Shown piece after piece: positions 7,009 to 7,098 of a stretch of 7,098 nucleotides of DNA. Source of the DNA: JBGPYB01 sp041493035 (GTDB lineage: Bacteria; Acidobacteriota; Vicinamibacteria; Fen-336); NCBI GenBank assembly GCA_041493035.1, contig JBGPYB010000202.1:1-7098 (forward strand), in the 5' to 3' direction. Position 1 is the first letter of the stretch. Each line of letters opens with the position of its first letter. Below the pieces are notes generated by a model. It saw only the letters and a program-made list of their open reading frames with translations. It had not been told where the DNA came from and did not search any database. Both the position numbers and the translations under genes were made by a program.

Positions 7009-7098
7009 TTAGCGCCGCTCCATCACCATCCGCACTCGGCTTCCCGCATCGCGGAACTCCACATGGTCGACGAGGCGGCGCATCAGGAAGACGCCGCG
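7009..7098 (-). CDS. C-terminus of an RsbW-like anti-sigma-factor kinase/ATPase (partial)
   Basis: The last 29 codons and the TAA stop of a leftward gene that begins beyond the right edge. RGVFLMRRLVDHVEF followed by a short turn (RDAGS) and RVRMVMERR matches the end of HATPase_c_2 proteins. There a GxGxxLMxxLxD helix closes the ATP site, and the strand pair xVExxxxGxxVxMxK ends the domain. Such proteins bind or phosphorylate partners in sigma-factor partner-switching circuits. Only this end is visible, so the partner and exact class are unknown. The tRNA-Sec gene starts 1 nt after the stop, so the two may share a transcript, or the tRNA promoter may lie inside this coding region. Confidence 0.7.
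   Translation of the reverse strand, partial: RGVFLMRRLVDHVEFRDAGSRVRMVMERR

Overview
This is a GC-rich bacterial window with ordinary bacterial start sites and Shine-Dalgarno sequences. Composition and gene content would fit a soil or sediment heterotroph such as an Acidobacteriota or Myxococcota-type lineage, but nothing here fixes the taxon. The one firm physiological statement is that the genome can insert selenocysteine, because a tRNA-Sec gene (selC) lies near the right edge.

Positions 1-6431 form a leftward (minus-strand) block. In transcription order it holds: (i) a secreted serine hydrolase of the beta-lactamase/class C fold (6431-4878); (ii) a chitobiase-type GH20 beta-N-acetylhexosaminidase (4820-2292); (iii) a CocE/NonD-type alpha/beta hydrolase, the X-Pro dipeptidyl-peptidase/acylase family (2169-232); (iv) a 38-codon stub resembling the first transmembrane helix of an EamA/DMT transporter (228-112); and (v) the first 27 codons of a Tat-exported protein of unknown function that runs off the left edge. 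The first three carry Sec signal peptides and intact catalytic residues, so together they look like an extracytoplasmic degradation set for amino sugars, peptides and esters or amides. The gaps are 57 bp, 122 bp and 3 bp, and a sigma70-like promoter candidate lies in the 122-bp gap.

The short region 6432-6856 on the plus strand holds a HigA-type antitoxin gene (6554-6856). Immediately before it is what looks like the decayed 3' end of its HigB toxin partner, squeezed into the upstream region of the divergent hydrolase operon. The antitoxin itself departs from the family pattern in its helix-turn-helix.

The right end (6909-7098, minus strand) holds a tRNA-Sec gene with encoded CCA. It is preceded by the C-terminus of an RsbW-like anti-sigma-factor kinase/ATPase whose stop codon lies 1 nt from the tRNA 5' end. 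The accessory-looking genes sit on the 3' side of selC, the side where islands integrate in other bacteria, but no integrase or attachment repeat is visible.

No complete new system is evident. The most unusual features are the decayed toxin-antitoxin pair next to selC, the tRNA-Sec gene abutting a coding sequence, the transporter stub, and two hydrolase genes whose UGA stops are followed in the same frame by the next open reading frame.
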